Shown here one piece after another: positions 62,909 to 64,000 of a stretch of 64,000 nt of DNA. A program made the translations under genes and the position numbers. Source of the stretch: CALZBJ01 sp945619025 (GTDB taxonomy: Bacteria > Pseudomonadota > Gammaproteobacteria > Cardiobacteriales > Wohlfahrtiimonadaceae); the NCBI GenBank assembly GCA_945619025.1, contig CALZBJ010000002.1, forward strand, positions 62,001 through 126,000, in the 5' to 3' direction. The notes below the pieces were generated by a model. That model was not told where the DNA came from, did not search any database, and saw nothing but the letters and a program-made list of their open reading frames with translations. The first letter of the stretch is position 1, and each line of letters opens with the position of its first letter.

Positions 62909-63490
62909 ATGACTTTTGATAATGAATTCACTTACGGTATCGCAAAAACAGTTGGCGATAAATTAGATCCATTTGAAGTAATTGCTGCAAAACCAGGTTT
63001 TAACGAACCCGAAGAAAACGGCGAATCAGCGTTTGAAACAATCACTGAAAAATCGTTCGAAGGCAAATGGAAAATCATTTACTTCTATCCAAAAGATTTC
63101 ACATTCGTATGCCCTACTGAAATCGTTGAGTTCAACAAACTTGCTCAAGATTTCGAAGACCGCGATGCAGTATTAATGGGTGGTTCAATCGATAACGAAT
63201 TCTGTAAACTCGCTTGGAGACGTGCGCATCCTGATTTAGATAAATTAGGTCACTACTCTTTCGGCGACCCAGCAGGTAGCCTTCTTGACATGTTAGGTGC
63301 TCGTGACCAAGCGTCAGGCGTAGCACTTCGTGCAACGTACATCGTTGACCCACACAACGTTATCCAACACGTTTCTGTAAACCCAGACAGCGTTGGTCGT
63401 AACCCACAAGAAACTCTTCGTATCTTAGATGCGTTACAAACAGACGAACTCTGCCCATGTAACCGTGCAGTTGGTGGCGAAACTCTTTAA
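62909..63490 (+). CDS. Peroxiredoxin, AhpC/Prx family
   Basis: The 193-residue protein has the peroxidatic Cys68 in DFTFVCPTEIVEF, Arg in ALRATYIVD, and resolving Cys near the C-terminus (ELCPCNR, Cys182 and Cys184). It is therefore a 2-Cys peroxiredoxin that reduces hydrogen peroxide and alkyl hydroperoxides. Some AhpC homologs with this CPC ending use thioredoxin-like partners rather than AhpF, and no ahpF is adjacent. AAAAGGAG precedes the ATG. Codon use appears strongly biased (many CGT, GTA and AAA), consistent with high expression. Confidence 0.92.
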   Translation: MTFDNEFTYGIAKTVGDKLDPFEVIAAKPGFNEPEENGESAFETITEKSFEGKWKIIYFYPKDFTFVCPTEIVEFNKLAQDFEDRDAVLMGGSIDNEFCKLAWRRAHPDLDKLGHYSFGDPAGSLLDMLGARDQASGVALRATYIVDPHNVIQHVSVNPDSVGRNPQETLRILDALQTDELCPCNRAVGGETL

Positions 63491-63560
63491 TTTGAGTACC
63501 CTGTAATGCCTTAAATAAACATTTATCGACATTACATTCTTAAAATAATAGAGAACGACA

Positions 63561-63592
63561 AAGCCCGCTTGAGTGATCAAGTGGGCTTTTTT
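63561..63592 (+). terminator. Terminator of the peroxiredoxin gene
   Basis: AAGCCCGCTTGA pairs with TCAAGTGGGCTT (one wobble), followed by a T run. Confidence 0.9.
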
Positions 63593-63677
63593 ATGGGCTG
63601 AACATTAGCAAATATTTAAATCAGGATTGAGAGGGAGAACAAAAGGAGAAGGAGTTATGCGATCTGAGATCGACGAA

Positions 63678-64000
63678 TTAATCATCCTCTTTTTTCTTCC
63701 GTGCCCGCGGGTGAGCCGCATCAAAAACCTTAGTCAGATGCCCAAAATCAAGATGGGTATAGACTTGCGTTGTGGAAATATCCGCGTGCCCCAATAACTC
63801 TTGCACTAAGCGAATATCTTGGCTCGATTCCAGTACGTGAGTTGCCATCGAGTGCCGTAACAGGTGAGGATGAAGATTAATATTCACCCCCGACTCTTCA
63901 GCGTAACGTTTGACTCGAGTACTGATCTGCCGGGCGCTTAACCGATTACCTCGCTCAGATAAAAAAAGCGCCTTCTCAAACCCTAACACCCCTTTTTCTG
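63678..64000 (-). CDS. xerC: Tyrosine recombinase XerC, N-terminus cut by window edge
   Basis: Only the C-terminal 107 residues are visible; the frame is open to base 64000. The catalytic residues HLLRHSMATH (His, Arg), LLGHADIS (His) and the nucleophile Tyr in TTQVYTHLDF are present. The ending THLDF-HLTKVFDAAHPRARKKK is characteristic of XerC rather than XerD. XerC with XerD resolves chromosome dimers at dif. No dif-like site is evident nearby. Confidence 0.9.
   Translation of the reverse strand, partial: EKGVLGFEKALFLSERGNRLSARQISTRVKRYAEESGVNINLHPHLLRHSMATHVLESSQDIRLVQELLGHADISTTQVYTHLDFGHLTKVFDAAHPRARKKKEDD

Noticed and set aside
62855..62911. Possible 18-codon leader peptide before the peroxiredoxin gene
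   Set aside because: The GAGG is only two bases from the ATG and the peptide has no regulatory signature; more likely part of the leader hairpin.

Overview
The window is a chromosomal segment of a gammaproteobacterium. The gene set (rne with a long disordered tail, mrcB beside a TPR lipoprotein, hflD, epmB, miaA, comM, rsmJ, sbcCD, mfd, glmU, xerC) is typical of that class. By eye the base composition is in the mid-to-high 40s % GC. A relative of the Ignatzschineria/Wohlfahrtiimonas (Cardiobacteriales-like) branch is my guess; it cannot be confirmed from this sequence alone. Almost all of the window is dense housekeeping DNA. I see no CRISPR array, insertion sequence or prophage.

Layout. 1-5.1 kb: a truncated lipoprotein L,D-transpeptidase-like gene, then metA and metY, which together suggest acetyl-homoserine direct sulfhydrylation, then small membrane and GNAT proteins. 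5.2-10.8 kb: sbcDC convergent with a PIN-like NYN protein, and a small KTSC-like gene. 11-15.4 kb: a BASS transporter, a spacer with three DnaA-box-like 9-mers, then an AbgT transporter with an M20 amidohydrolase. 15.4-20 kb: an exported unknown protein, an alpha/beta hydrolase, and a siderophore-interacting reductase and a Tat-exported flavin amine oxidase, each behind a Fur-box-like site. 20-24.6 kb: a lemA operon with two tandem DUF2207 paralogs. 24.9-31.7 kb: RDD protein, mfd, yddG-like exporter, glmU, small cytochrome c. 31.8-37 kb: a complete ugpBAECQ glycerol-3-phosphate operon behind a PHO-box-like site, with a strong terminator hairpin between ugpB and ugpA. 37.2-41 kb: a LOG-family gene and a Fur-type iron ABC importer. 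41-47.4 kb: rsmJ, tag overlapping a methyltransferase gene, comM, a TetR regulator with an EamA transporter, and a tyrosine phosphatase.

47.6-51.2 kb is the only clearly accessory stretch. tRNA-Leu(UAA) is followed by a 52-bp sequence that recurs (44/52 identical) about 1.9 kb further on. Between the copies lie an AT-rich gene, possibly of the uracil-DNA-glycosylase superfamily, and an XRE-type regulator. A frameshifted Sel1-repeat gene and two small membrane-protein genes follow. 51.3-64 kb returns to core genes: hflD, epmB, miaA, an exported unknown, tRNA-Asn, corC, mrcB with an LpoP-like activator candidate, rne with a structured leader, a peroxiredoxin, and the 3' end of xerC.

The best leads are the repeat-bounded islet downstream of tRNA-Leu, the three Fur-like sites that extend the iron regulon to an amine oxidase, the ugpB/ugpA hairpin, and the DnaA-box cluster. 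None is proven to be a new system.
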